Below are positions 44,573-54,242 of a stretch of DNA of 64,000 nt, in pieces. This DNA comes from Kaistella solincola (GTDB taxonomy: Bacteria > Bacteroidota > Bacteroidia > Flavobacteriales > Weeksellaceae). The DNA is taken from positions 22,260-86,259 of the forward strand of contig NZ_JSYK01000004.1 in NCBI RefSeq assembly GCF_000812875.1, in the 5' to 3' direction. Position 1 is the stretch's first letter. Each line of letters starts with the position of its first letter. Position numbers and translations under genes: made by a program. The notes under the pieces are model-generated. The model was not told the origin of the DNA. It searched no databases and saw nothing but the letters and a program-made list of their open reading frames with translations.

Positions 44573-46651
44573 ATGAAAGCTACTTCCGCAAATTTACTTT
44601 CCGTCATCAAAGGTCCTAAACAGTTTGTAATTCCAATTTACCAAAGAACTTATAGTTGGCAATTGTCACAGTGTAACCAGTTATTTAACGATATTTTGCG
44701 CATTAGCAAGGAAGATGATGTGCACGGCCATTTTTTAGGTTCGGTGGTATATTTTCAGGAGAGCATACACACCGTTTCCGATGTGCCTAAATTACTGGTT
44801 ATTGATGGCCAGCAAAGATTAACTACGGTGTCTTTGCTTATCCTTGCTCTGGCGAAATTCATTAAGGAAAATCCGGTTGAAATTGACACTAATGCAACAA
44901 AGCTGCTGAATTATTATATGATAAATGCCGAAGAAGAAAATGAGCTTCGCTATAAACTATTGCTTACAAGACGCGATAAGGAAACCTTTATAAACTTGGT
45001 AAAAGGAATCGAACTGGGAGAAGATAAGTCTCAAAGAATTTTTGAAAACTACGAATTTTTCAGATCGAAAATAAATGAACATAATGTGCTGGACGTCTAC
45101 AATGGTGTATTGCGCCTCTTCATTGTTGATGTGGCGCTGGAGAAAGATAAAGATAATCCTCAGCTTATTTTCGAAAGCATGAACTCTACCGGTTTAGATT
45201 TATCCCAGGCAGATCTCATAAGAAACTATGTCTTAATGGGCCAGGAAATAAATCTGCAAACCGAATTGTACGAGAAATACTGGTACCCAATGGAGCAGAG
45301 TTATGGCAACGATTATGCATCTCGCTTTGATTGGTTTATAAGAGATTATTTATCCCTTAAGATGGGAACTATTCCGAAGATTGGGAAAGTGTACGAAGAG
45401 TTTAAAACCTATGTTCAAAGTTCAAAATCACCCACTACCATTACAGAAGTTGTTGCAGATATTGCAAAATATTCTAAATTTTATGTCAACATAGTACTAC
45501 GAAAGGAACCGGAAAAATTACTCAACCATCTTTTTTCTAATATCTCACGTTTAAAAGTAGATGTTTCCTATCCGTTTATTATGGCAGTTTACAGTGACTA
45601 TAATTCTGGTGTTATCAGTCGCGATGATTTTGCAGATACATTAAAATTAGTTGAAAACTATGTGTTCAGAAGGGCGATATGCGGCATCCCCACAAATAGC
45701 TTGAATAAAACCTTCGCTATTTTATACCGTGAAATTAAAGTGGAAAACTATTTGGAAAGTATCAAAGCAGCCTTTCAATTGATGGATGGATATAAAAGAT
45801 TTCCTACTGATAATGAATTCGAGAAGGAATTTGTAAATAAGGATGTATACAGTTTCAGGTCACGAAATTATTTACTAAACAAACTCGAGAACTATAACAG
45901 AAAAGAATTTGTGAATACCGACGAATATACAATAGAACATATTATGCCCCAGAACGAGAATTTGTCGATAAGCTGGCAGAATATGTTAGGAGACGATTGG
46001 AAAGAGATACAGGCTAATTATCTCCATACCATTGGAAATCTTACTTTAACTGGTTACAATTCTGAATTGAGTGACAGGCCTTTTGGAGACAAGAAAAAAA
46101 TGGCTGGGGGATTTGATGACTCGCCGCTGCGTCTGAATAATTTCATGAAGAAGGTGGACATTTGGGATGAAGAAAATATCAATAAAAGAGCAAGGGAGTT
46201 AGCTGCAAAGGCAAAAGAAGTGTGGTCTGCACCAAATTTAGAAGACACGATCTTAGAAAAATATATGACCAGGGAAGTAAAAGAAATTGCTGAATATACA
46301 ATTGATCATTACGAATACCTGAATGATGAAATGAGGGTTTTATACGAAGCACTGAAGAAACGGGTGCTTAACATTGACTCTTCCGTCAAAGAAGAATACA
46401 AGAAACTCTATATTGCTTTTAAGTCGCAAACTAATTTTGTTGATATTGTCCCGCAAAAGTCACGACTTCGATTATCTCTGAATATGGAATTTTCAGAAAT
46501 CATTGATCCTGAGGGTTGGTGTAAAGATGTTGCCAACCTTGGTCGTTGGGGAAATGGTGATGTAGAAGTAAGTTTCAATAACCTAAATCAATTAGACTAC
46601 ATTATGTTCCTCATTCAGCAGGCTTTTGATGTACAGTTTGTGGAAGGGTAA
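44573..46651 (+). CDS. DUF262/DUF1524 protein, GmrSD-like modification-dependent nuclease
   Basis: 692 residues. The N-terminal DUF262 domain has FVIPIYQRTYSW and the DGQQRLTTVSLL motif (D78-R82), an NTP-dependent ParB/sulfiredoxin-like core. The C-terminal DUF1524 domain has EYTIEHIMPQN (near 455), an HNH-type His-Asn nuclease motif, followed by LHTIGNLTLTGYNSELS. Members include GmrSD, which cuts glucosylated or otherwise modified phage DNA. It lies 63 bp after the restriction gene and may back it up against modified phages. Confidence 0.9.
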   Translation: MKATSANLLSVIKGPKQFVIPIYQRTYSWQLSQCNQLFNDILRISKEDDVHGHFLGSVVYFQESIHTVSDVPKLLVIDGQQRLTTVSLLILALAKFIKENPVEIDTNATKLLNYYMINAEEENELRYKLLLTRRDKETFINLVKGIELGEDKSQRIFENYEFFRSKINEHNVLDVYNGVLRLFIVDVALEKDKDNPQLIFESMNSTGLDLSQADLIRNYVLMGQEINLQTELYEKYWYPMEQSYGNDYASRFDWFIRDYLSLKMGTIPKIGKVYEEFKTYVQSSKSPTTITEVVADIAKYSKFYVNIVLRKEPEKLLNHLFSNISRLKVDVSYPFIMAVYSDYNSGVISRDDFADTLKLVENYVFRRAICGIPTNSLNKTFAILYREIKVENYLESIKAAFQLMDGYKRFPTDNEFEKEFVNKDVYSFRSRNYLLNKLENYNRKEFVNTDEYTIEHIMPQNENLSISWQNMLGDDWKEIQANYLHTIGNLTLTGYNSELSDRPFGDKKKMAGGFDDSPLRLNNFMKKVDIWDEENINKRARELAAKAKEVWSAPNLEDTILEKYMTREVKEIAEYTIDHYEYLNDEMRVLYEALKKRVLNIDSSVKEEYKKLYIAFKSQTNFVDIVPQKSRLRLSLNMEFSEIIDPEGWCKDVANLGRWGNGDVEVSFNNLNQLDYIMFLIQQAFDVQFVEG

Positions 46652-46673
46652 AAATTATTGAATCTAATATTTC

Positions 46674-46702
46674 ACTTATAAGTAAAATTTGTTATATATT
46701 TG
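46674..46702 (+). promoter_or_regulatory. Promoter and probable HigA operator of the TAC operon
   Basis: Perfect palindrome ACTTATAAGT (46674-46683) and a -7 box TATATTTG (46695-46702), 12 bp before the toxin ATG. The palindrome sits in the -33 region, as expected of an autorepressing antitoxin. Confidence 0.6.
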
Positions 46703-46713
46703 CATACTCGAAA

Positions 46714-47199
46714 ATGGAATACGAACTGGTGAAACTGCCATACTTTAGCAATGAAAACGTATCGGTCTATACATTAACCAATACAGATTCAGGCATTTCA
46801 GTATTTCAGAAATTCATTCAGGAAAACAAAGACAATTTCCGCAGAGAAGTTGAAGATATTACCAAAAGAATCTTGTCATTTAAAGAAGTTGGAGCCAGGC
46901 ATAATTTTTTTAAGCATAACGAAGGTAAGCCCGCAGACGGAGTTTGCGCCCTCTATGACAAAGACGAATCTAACCTTCGCCTGTATTGTGTCAGATATGG
47001 CACTGTATTAGTAATTTTAGGAGGGGGAGGCCAGAAACCAAAAAACACCAGGGCATTTCAGGAAACCACAAAACTTGAAGATGAAAACCAACTAATGCGG
47101 GATTTATCCGCCGAAATCGAAAAAAGAAGACGAAATGGTGACATTGAATTTTCTAAAGACTTTTTAGACATTGAAGGAGATCTATTATTTAATCTCTAA
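46714..47199 (+). CDS. HigB-like toxin of a toxin-antitoxin-chaperone operon
   Basis: 161 residues. The core RLYCVRYGTVLVILGGGGQK, with the N-terminal part, fits the phage-derived RelE/HigB mRNA interferase-like family, which cuts mRNA on the ribosome. The C-terminus has an added Glu/Lys-rich tail. It is the first gene, followed after 4 bp by an XRE antitoxin and a SecB-like chaperone, so the reading rests on operon structure as much as on sequence. Confidence 0.7.
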   Translation: MEYELVKLPYFSNENVSVYTLTNTDSGISVFQKFIQENKDNFRREVEDITKRILSFKEVGARHNFFKHNEGKPADGVCALYDKDESNLRLYCVRYGTVLVILGGGGQKPKNTRAFQETTKLEDENQLMRDLSAEIEKRRRNGDIEFSKDFLDIEGDLLFNL

Positions 47200-47203
47200 A
47201 CCT

Positions 47204-47617
47204 ATGAAAAAACCACATAAAGCAAAATTGCACACCACAGATTTTCTGGACGAGTTCCTTGCGGGAATTTCAGAAAATGAGCAGAAAGAAACCACTGCAC
47301 GAATGAAGTTGGCAGCAGCGATTGATGATGCCATGAAAGCACAGAATATTTCCAAATCTGAATTGGCAATATTGACAGGACAAAACAATAGTGTGATTAC
47401 AAAATGGTTAAGTGGAACCCAGAACTTCACAACCGACACATTGGAAGACATAGGACAGGCTTTGCATATTGATCTGTTATTAGATTATAAGGCCGCACCC
47501 GTAGTGTTGGAGAAGAAAGTGCTGAAAAAATCACAAATACCAAAAAAACGACATTATTTTGCTGAGCATTTTTCCAAATTTACATTCGGAACACGCTACA
47601 CAGCAGCTTGTATTTAA
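47204..47617 (+). CDS. HigA-like XRE antitoxin with a chaperone-addiction-like tail
   Basis: 137 residues from ATG 47204. The helix-turn-helix is in AQNISKSELAILTGQNNSVI at about residues 45-65, followed by TKWLSGTQNFT. The tail after about residue 100 (KSQIPKKRHYFAEHFSKFTF) is basic and aromatic-rich, unlike a plain antitoxin, and matches the position of the ChAD extension that makes some antitoxins need SecB for folding. Stop and next start are 2 bp apart. Confidence 0.8.
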   Translation: MKKPHKAKLHTTDFLDEFLAGISENEQKETTARMKLAAAIDDAMKAQNISKSELAILTGQNNSVITKWLSGTQNFTTDTLEDIGQALHIDLLLDYKAAPVVLEKKVLKKSQIPKKRHYFAEHFSKFTFGTRYTAACI

Positions 47618-47619
47618 TT

Positions 47620-48036
47620 ATGGACAAAACAGTAGTTAAATTTCAGATTGAAAATATTGAAATCAATCAGATAAAAGTTTCACCACAGCCACTGATATTT
47701 AGTCAGGAGAACTATGAATTCCAACTCAATGTGGAACATCTTTTTAATGTGGAAGAGGAAACAGTAATGGTAATTACTTCAGGCAGCGTACACTCGGATA
47801 AAAAAGAGCATTTGGCAGAAGTGATGATTAATGTATTTTATCGGGTGGACAATCTTAAAAATTTCGAGAACAAAAAGGAAAAGAAAATGGAGTTTCCTGA
47901 AGATTTCACAACGGCAATTAATGCGGTCTCCATTTCAACCCTGCGTGGCATAATGTTCAGCCAGTTCCGTGGCACTTACCTGCATAATGCCATTCTCCCC
48001 GTAGTTAGTCCTAAATCATTGCAAATAGCAAAATAA
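47620..48036 (+). CDS. SecB-like chaperone of the TAC operon
   Basis: 138 residues from ATG 47620. The end AVSISTLRGIMFSQFRGTYL then HNAILPVVSPKSLQ is the SecB signature region (helix 1 and the conserved strand), and the beta-rich N-terminal half fits too. Solitary SecB-like proteins encoded downstream of HigBA protect the antitoxin from proteolysis and so control the toxin. The order HigB-HigA-SecB is that of tripartite TAC systems known from Mycobacterium and others. Confidence 0.85.
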   Translation: MDKTVVKFQIENIEINQIKVSPQPLIFSQENYEFQLNVEHLFNVEEETVMVITSGSVHSDKKEHLAEVMINVFYRVDNLKNFENKKEKKMEFPEDFTTAINAVSISTLRGIMFSQFRGTYLHNAILPVVSPKSLQIAK

Positions 48037-48215
48037 AAGGGTAAAGCAAACTTTTTAAAGCGGTAGAAAATATTATTTTTTATCGCTTTATTTTATTACA
48101 CATACCATCAAAGTACAATCGTTCAGCTTCTGCAAATAAATCTCTTTTTAGGAAAGTTTATAAATTTATCTTTTTACTTTAACTTGCAAATATTGAAAAA
48201 TTAATACGGGAAAAT

Positions 48216-49280
48216 TTGTACACAAAAAAGCAATTTCAACTCTTAAAAGACTTTGCAGATAAGAATGATGCATTGTTTGATCTGGGAATCACTACCACGG
48301 ATAGTTTTACCGGGGAAATCGGGGAATTCATAGCCTGTCAACATTTCAAACTTTACAAGTCCGGCCGATCAAATAAGGCAGTAGATGGCGTTGCACCTAA
48401 TGGTGAACGGTATCAGATTAAATCAAAGGTTGTTTCCACAAGCAGCTTTAGTCATACAATCTCAAACTTACAGCTTGATTTATTTGACAAACTTGTTTTG
48501 GTATATTTTGATATTCACTATAAGCTTCTGAAAATGTTGCTTATACCTGTTTCAGAAATCCCAGAATCTGTTTTTAGAATTACAAAATCAAATATTTCAA
48601 AATTTGATTCTATTGATAAAGTTAAAATGCCTTTGAAATTCCAAAAGGCACTTACAGATTTTGCAAACTCGTTCACTGCACTTCAGGAAAATGGTATTAT
48701 ACGAAGCCGTAGAATCGTTGGTGATATAGGGGAATTTTATGCATGTAAAAAATTAGGCTTACTAATTAGTGAGAATCAAACGGAAAAAGGCATAGATGCA
48801 CGGCATCCAAATGGATTGACGTTCGAGGTCAAGACCAGATGGGTATATGAAAGTGATCGTCGGATTTCAGAAGCAAGAAGATTAAATAATTTAGTAGGCA
48901 AAACTGCCGACTACGTCATAGTGGTAACATTGGATAGATGTTTTGAATGCTCAGGAATGTGGATCATACCAATGAAAAATATCGCAAACCCTAAGTCCGC
49001 TAATCTGAAAATTATAAATAGCACACCAGGCGTCAAAAATATTATCCCAAGCAAGATTTCCTGGTTACAGAACAGGGAATCTTTTCAGGGTTTCGACACA
49101 GTTATAAGTAACAGGCAAACCCACAAAACTATTGCGAAAAGAAAGCCAACGACTGTAAAGCCAAATCAAGTATCTCGTCCACAAATACCTGTTGAAGAAA
49201 GCAACAAAATAAATATTGAACAAATTATTATTGCGACTGTTCTAATTACCTTAGGTTTACTTATAGCATTAATAATGTGA
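48216..49280 (+). CDS. Membrane-anchored protein with two nuclease-like repeats
   Basis: 354 residues from TTG 48216; no ATG is available in frame. Two repeats are visible: residues about 33-100 (GEIGEFIACQ, then NGERYQIKSK) and about 169-235 (GDIGEFYACKKLG, then NGLTFEVKTRW). Each has the (I)GE..A at the start and a Q/E-x-K strand, as in PD-(D/E)XK-like nucleases; the first repeat has Q-I-K instead of E-V-K and may be inactive. The C-terminal helix (IIIATVLITLGLLIALIM) is a membrane anchor. Defence or DNA-uptake surveillance is a guess. Confidence 0.6.
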   Translation: MYTKKQFQLLKDFADKNDALFDLGITTTDSFTGEIGEFIACQHFKLYKSGRSNKAVDGVAPNGERYQIKSKVVSTSSFSHTISNLQLDLFDKLVLVYFDIHYKLLKMLLIPVSEIPESVFRITKSNISKFDSIDKVKMPLKFQKALTDFANSFTALQENGIIRSRRIVGDIGEFYACKKLGLLISENQTEKGIDARHPNGLTFEVKTRWVYESDRRISEARRLNNLVGKTADYVIVVTLDRCFECSGMWIIPMKNIANPKSANLKIINSTPGVKNIIPSKISWLQNRESFQGFDTVISNRQTHKTIAKRKPTTVKPNQVSRPQIPVEESNKINIEQIIIATVLITLGLLIALIM

Positions 49281-49374
49281 GCGATAAGGTGCAATAACAG
49301 GTATAAATACCAAAAAGTACCAACGAAAATTCTGAATCCGTTCTGTGATATGGTAGTTATAAATCCTTTGTTTT

Positions 49375-52300
49375 TTAATTTTTTTTAGTCGCCACTTCTA
49401 GGTATCTGCAAAAGGGATTTGCAAGTTTCATTTGGTTGGGCGATTGGCAATCCGGTTCAAATAGTCTTGGGTTTCCCACAAGTATGAACGTAGCTCTTGC
49501 CCGCGATACAGCCACATTAAATCGGTTAGAGCTGTATAGAAATTCCATTCCTCTCGGTGCATCTTCCGGTGAAGAACTTGCCATACTGTAAATTACTACA
49601 GGTGCTTCCTGTCCCTGAAACCTGTCAACAGTACCAATCTCAAATTCGGGCAGTTTCTTCTGAAGTTCATATACATTACTATTGTACGGGCTGATGATCT
49701 TGATGTCTTTGGCTTTCAAAAGGTGTCTTTCATTTTCTTGATCATACCAAAAAACATCCCCTTTAGTTAAATCTTTTACGATGGCTTCAATAACTCCAAT
49801 TTCTTCTAAAGACTGATTGGTGTTACCTTCGTGTTCAACAGTTTTATAAAATAGACCAGAACCCTCAAAAATGGTATTGCCCTCAATTCTTTGGTGTTTC
49901 ATTTTTTCTACTGAAAATAATTTTGCCTCGTAAAACATTTCAGAATCAAATTCACATATGTTAGGATGCATCCTCCATGTCTTATCCAGAAAAAGACCTT
50001 TATTCTCCGGAATAGTCTTATGTTCTTGCAGCAAATGTTCAAGTGCTGAAACCTCCGTTCCTTCCGGGTGAACACCTTTGATGGGCTGTTTAAGTTGCTG
50101 ATGGTCTCCAAGCAGTACTAGGTTTTTTGCAGCGTGCGATACAACCACAGTGTCAATCAAAGCAAACTGTCCTGCCTCATCAATGAATAAATAATCTAAT
50201 GATTTAGTAAACACATTATCACTCCACATAAAACTGGTTCCTGCAACCACCTGATAATCCTTTATTTTACTTCCAACTTTGTGGATATCATTTTCGATTT
50301 CATAAATTTCATTACTTTCTTCATTGCCGTCTCCTTTGTAAAGAATCTTCACAGAAAAATTTTCTTTTTCAGCCACCTCTTTGACTTTTTTTAGAAGATT
50401 AATGATTACTTTATGACTCATAGCAGTAATCCCAATTTTGTGTCCTTTTTTAATAAGGTCCAAAATCATATGGCTTCCCGTAAAACTTTTTCCAGAACCA
50501 GGAGGACCCTGGATCGCAAGATAACTGTTATCCAACACAGAAGCCCACTGAACGCCTTTAGTCAGCAAATCTTCGTGATCCTCAATATTTTTTTTTGTCC
50601 TGGGAAAACTGTTGAGTAACAAATCTCTTGTTGCCGCATAACTGTTATTTCGGCCTTCAAAACCGTTTTCTACAAACCATTCTGCGATATTTATGATTTG
50701 TGCTTGTTTTTTCTTGGAATCAATATACTCATCTTTATATACCGTAACTGGATGAATTTCAGATATACTTGGTCCTTTTCTCAAATATATTAAATTATCA
50801 TTTTCATTGATGTCAATAATTTTAATTTTGGTTTTATACCCTTGGATTTTTACATCTTTATTTGTTTTAAGATCATATTCTTGGGAAGGAAATTTATACT
50901 CGTCTATAAAACTTTTTTTGTCGGCCATCCTCTTTCCTGTAAATTCCAAAAAAGTAAGAGCGGCTTTTTCATCTAATAGTTCCTCTTCATCCGCTTCCAT
51001 CAACCTATAGTGCTCCCACCAAATAGATTTCTCTTCACGCCTGTACCAGTCAAGCATATGAGCCAAAATATATTTTGCCTGTTGCTCCGCTGAACGTTCT
51101 GTGAAATCCACTGGTACATTTTCCAGAAGTGCATCATAAATGGGTTGAATTCGTTCCAAATGTGCGGTGATATGTTCAGGTTCCTCACCTTCCCGCGGTA
51201 CAGGCCTTTCAATCTCCTCACCTGCATCGACTAACTTCTGTCTTTCTCGCTCCAACCACAAATGCAGATTTTTTGTAGAAAAGCAATCATCCTGATTATA
51301 TTGCAGGACAGCATTACTCATTTCAACAGTAATGGCTGCAGTATTTCCGGACTCAAGAAAAAATTCAAGATCAGCTTTAAATCCTGAAACAGTTCTCAAA
51401 TCAATTTGCCTTACAAATCCATGATAGGCTTCCAGATCTTTCAAAGAATATCTTTCTACTCCTGCTCTGATGCTCTGTTTTAAAACACGGTGTAAATCGA
51501 CAAATTTTTGAGTTCTTAGGAGAATATCAATTTCATTTTCCTTAACGGCATATTTCCCCATCATTCTTTTTAATGCAGCACTTTCATAAGATGCGAAATG
51601 GTAGATATGGAGATCAGGATATGTTTCTTTTTTTTCAAAAACGAAATCAATAAATTGTATCAACGCATCCTTTTCTTGTTCCATATTATGCACCCACATG
51701 TGGAAATATTGATCTTGAAATACCCAGCCGAATAAATATTCTAATCCTGTAGGTTCCACAAGCGGATCTCCTTCGAAATCTAAATAAATATCACCTTTGC
51801 TCGGTTTTGGAAGAGTAAAAAAACCAGTATTAGGCTTTCTTTCTAATATTTCATAAACCGGTTTTTGAACAGTTCTGCTATGCTCCTGAAGTCTTGCCTG
51901 TTCTCGAAGTTTGGTAAAAGTTTCCTTGGAGCCTTTTTTAGGTTTAAAAGGGAGGGGAAGAGCTACTGCAGCCATTGCTTCAAGGGTATGAATACCTTGT
52001 GATTTCACCTCCTTGATTTGTGAACTGCCCATTCCCGCTATGAAACTCAAATGGTCATCATTTCTTCGTATTTTATTGCAATGTTCCCACCAGTCGCAAA
52101 TATCACAATGAGAGCAAGGTTCAGGGTACGTTTCAAGTGGGACCTGAGTCGCGGCATTTAATCTCTTTTTTATTAATCTCAAATAGGAGATATAATCATT
52201 AACTCTGTATTCAAGTTCTTCATCGGGATTCTTAACATACATATATTCAGGCAGTCTGCCCTGAATCTCACCAATAATTTCTGAATACAATGCAATCTGC

Positions 52301-52731
52301 AAAATCGCACCTGCTCTGGTATTACTTGAAAGTTTAGTGTCAATAACTTCGTAAGACCAATCACCTAGATTACTTGGAGCCTCAACTTTTCTTAGAAAAT
52401 CTGCCCATCCCTGCCATTTTTGTGTACTCAACCTCGCTTGGTAAATAAAATCATAGCCACTTTTCATCGCGGCTACCGTTTGTTTATAGGCAACGGCAGG
52501 ATCTTTATCTACTTTGAAGACAGTCTTTCCACCATTTTCATATTCTGAAAGAATCGCCTGTTCAAATTCCTCACCACGCTCCCTTAATAGAATTAAGGAC
52601 CTGTTGCTGGTAAATGATTTTTCCAGTACACCTGTTACAGCGTGATGATTAAGATTTGTTAAATGCTTGCAGTGGATATGATTGGCCAGGTCAGATGCAG
52701 AAAATATGATTTTCCCTTTTTGTTTTCTCAT
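49375..52731 (-). CDS. RecB-like nuclease (TM0106 type) fused to a Dna2/UvrD-type SF1 helicase
   Basis: 1118 residues from ATG 52731; the longer frame from 52809 adds an unlikely N-terminus. The N-terminal half is the TM0106-type RecB-like nuclease (SASDLANHIHCKHLTNLNHH at the start, and a Cys cluster CSHCDICDWWEHC typical of an iron-sulphur or zinc site). The C-terminal half is an SF1 helicase: motif I GPPGSGKSFTGSH, motif II DEAGQ, TVDRFQGQEAPVVIYSMA, and NRFNVAVSRAR. It should bind, unwind and cut DNA ends. It converges with the 48216 gene. Confidence 0.9.
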   Translation of the reverse strand: MRKQKGKIIFSASDLANHIHCKHLTNLNHHAVTGVLEKSFTSNRSLILLRERGEEFEQAILSEYENGGKTVFKVDKDPAVAYKQTVAAMKSGYDFIYQARLSTQKWQGWADFLRKVEAPSNLGDWSYEVIDTKLSSNTRAGAILQIALYSEIIGEIQGRLPEYMYVKNPDEELEYRVNDYISYLRLIKKRLNAATQVPLETYPEPCSHCDICDWWEHCNKIRRNDDHLSFIAGMGSSQIKEVKSQGIHTLEAMAAVALPLPFKPKKGSKETFTKLREQARLQEHSRTVQKPVYEILERKPNTGFFTLPKPSKGDIYLDFEGDPLVEPTGLEYLFGWVFQDQYFHMWVHNMEQEKDALIQFIDFVFEKKETYPDLHIYHFASYESAALKRMMGKYAVKENEIDILLRTQKFVDLHRVLKQSIRAGVERYSLKDLEAYHGFVRQIDLRTVSGFKADLEFFLESGNTAAITVEMSNAVLQYNQDDCFSTKNLHLWLERERQKLVDAGEEIERPVPREGEEPEHITAHLERIQPIYDALLENVPVDFTERSAEQQAKYILAHMLDWYRREEKSIWWEHYRLMEADEEELLDEKAALTFLEFTGKRMADKKSFIDEYKFPSQEYDLKTNKDVKIQGYKTKIKIIDINENDNLIYLRKGPSISEIHPVTVYKDEYIDSKKKQAQIINIAEWFVENGFEGRNNSYAATRDLLLNSFPRTKKNIEDHEDLLTKGVQWASVLDNSYLAIQGPPGSGKSFTGSHMILDLIKKGHKIGITAMSHKVIINLLKKVKEVAEKENFSVKILYKGDGNEESNEIYEIENDIHKVGSKIKDYQVVAGTSFMWSDNVFTKSLDYLFIDEAGQFALIDTVVVSHAAKNLVLLGDHQQLKQPIKGVHPEGTEVSALEHLLQEHKTIPENKGLFLDKTWRMHPNICEFDSEMFYEAKLFSVEKMKHQRIEGNTIFEGSGLFYKTVEHEGNTNQSLEEIGVIEAIVKDLTKGDVFWYDQENERHLLKAKDIKIISPYNSNVYELQKKLPEFEIGTVDRFQGQEAPVVIYSMASSSPEDAPRGMEFLYSSNRFNVAVSRARATFILVGNPRLFEPDCQSPNQMKLANPFCRYLEVATKKN

Positions 52732-52925
52732 GTATGGTGTAATTGATTTCGATTCATCATTAATTTGCAACTCTAAATATAGCGTAAATAAACGCAATCC
52801 CATACACAAGGGTTTTGTCTATCCGCACTGTAAAGCTTTGCTTTTATAAACTAGTTTTCAGTAAGTTACAGAATGGTACAAAAGATAGTATAATGTTTGT
52901 CTTTCAAAGCACAAGACATTGTCTC

Positions 52926-53075
52926 TTACTTGATTCTAAAATCCTCAACTGTCGAACCATTCAACATATCAATTTGTTCATGTCGAAATTTCTCGATATT
53001 TTCGACATCATGAGTTTCTAATGGTGAGCCTTTCAAAATCCAATGGCCTACAACAATTAACCCTTTAATTCCTAT
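52926..53075 (-). pseudogene. Open frame with coding character, probable gene remnant
   Basis: 49 codons open from after a stop near 53078 to TAA 52928-52926 with no ATG at the start. The piece KGLIVVGHWILKGSP..NGSTVEDFRIK looks like a real protein segment, but no family is recognised. It is probably the C-terminus of a lost gene. A TGTCGAAA/TTTCGACA hairpin (52981-53007) lies in it. Confidence 0.3.
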
Positions 53076-53081
53076 TTAAAG

Positions 53082-53924
53082 ATGTTTGAACCCATTCAAC
53101 GGCAGGAAATTGAAGACCGAATAAAAGAAATAGAGGCAGATCAAAGTTTGCCTCACATGGTTTCTGAGAGGTTGTCAAATCCCCACAGCATTACTTCCGA
53201 TACAAAGACATGGTATGAATCTTCAGATACTTACTGGTCGCGAAAAGTAAAATCTGGAATTACATTTCCCCTTTCAGTTGAGAAAAATTCACTTTCCAGA
53301 GCATTGCGGATTCTGGATTTTATGGTGAAGTTAATGGAAGCCAGAGGCCACAAATTCAGAAAGAATGAGAATGGTTTTTCCGTCGTGCAGATATTAGATC
53401 GCGAGCTGCATTTTTCAATGAGAAATATCGGAAAGTATGTGGAAAATACAGAATCTCGCTATTCCTTTAAAGATAAAGTGTATACGCAGGATTTGTGCAT
53501 TCAGTTCTATGAAGATTCCTGGAACAGAAAAGAATGGAAAGATACGCCCTATTCAAAACTCGAAGAAAAAATAATCCGGGTGGTCGCTTATGCTGAAGTC
53601 TTTGCTGAACATTCCTGTGAATATCATAAAAAAATTAAAGAACATTGGCGCCTACAACGAATAGAAGCGGAAAAAATAAAAGAAAAAGAACGTTTAATTG
53701 CAGAAGAAAAAAGTAAAGTACAGGAACTTTTCGAAACAGCCCAAAGATATGACCACATAAAGAAAGTTGAAAATTACCTTCTCGACCGAAAATATCACTG
53801 TATAAAAAATGACATTTATAACGATGACGAACAAAAATATTTTGATTGGGGTATGCAACAGGTAAATAAAAACAATCCCTTATCAGACCTGACCAAGGAT
53901 TCATCTTCTGATCAGAACCAATAG
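53082..53924 (+). CDS. Hydrophilic coiled-coil protein of unknown function
   Basis: 280 residues, very charged. An N-terminal helical part (IKEIEADQSLPHMVSERLSN), a middle globular part (KTWYESSDTYWSRKVKSGI, aromatic-rich) and a strong coiled coil at about residues 190-225 (AEKIKEKERLIAEEKSKVQE) with a short C-terminal tail. I recognise no family; similar proteins occur in Bacteroidota islands. It stands alone, on the opposite strand to its neighbours. Confidence 0.6.
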   Translation: MFEPIQRQEIEDRIKEIEADQSLPHMVSERLSNPHSITSDTKTWYESSDTYWSRKVKSGITFPLSVEKNSLSRALRILDFMVKLMEARGHKFRKNENGFSVVQILDRELHFSMRNIGKYVENTESRYSFKDKVYTQDLCIQFYEDSWNRKEWKDTPYSKLEEKIIRVVAYAEVFAEHSCEYHKKIKEHWRLQRIEAEKIKEKERLIAEEKSKVQELFETAQRYDHIKKVENYLLDRKYHCIKNDIYNDDEQKYFDWGMQQVNKNNPLSDLTKDSSSDQNQ

Positions 53925-53931
53925 AAACCGT

Positions 53932-54130
53932 CTATTCATGGCGGTTTTTCTTAGTTCTGTCAATAAACTGTTGTTGCGCTATCGCCTGGTCTCTGTCACG
54001 TTTATTAGGCTTTTTTCGGTATTTATAACTTTTTTTGGGAAACACAATCTGTGACAGGCAAAACTCACCCAACTTTAAGCCGTAATAATCAATCGACTGT
54101 ACGCGGACCTCCAAAACAACCCTTTCATTC
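53932..54130 (-). pseudogene. Truncated duplicate of the 55949 gene
   Basis: The C-terminal 65 or so residues (VQSIDYYGLKLGEFCLSQIV, PNKRDRDQAIAQQQFIDRTK) repeat the end of the 55949-56272 product almost word for word. The similarity stops abruptly at about 54130, exactly where an IS-end-like sequence begins. The frame before that (CRVGQSEDTLPSAG) is read from the foreign sequence. The copy lacks its N-terminal half. Confidence 0.7.
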
Positions 54131-54162
54131 CCCGCGCTGGGCAAAGTGTCCTCACTTTGACC
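54129..54162. repeat. IS-end-like direct repeat, copy 1
   Basis: CCCCGCGCTGGGCAAAGTGT then CCTCACTTTGACCC. The same sequence with small changes lies at 55873. It truncates the gene copy on its left, as the end of an insertion sequence would. Confidence 0.55.
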
Positions 54163-54242
54163 CACTCTGCAAAGCAAACACTAGCGTTTAGGATTTGTTT
54201 GATATGATGTGGTATTCGATAGCGGTGTATTGCGGCAGCTCT

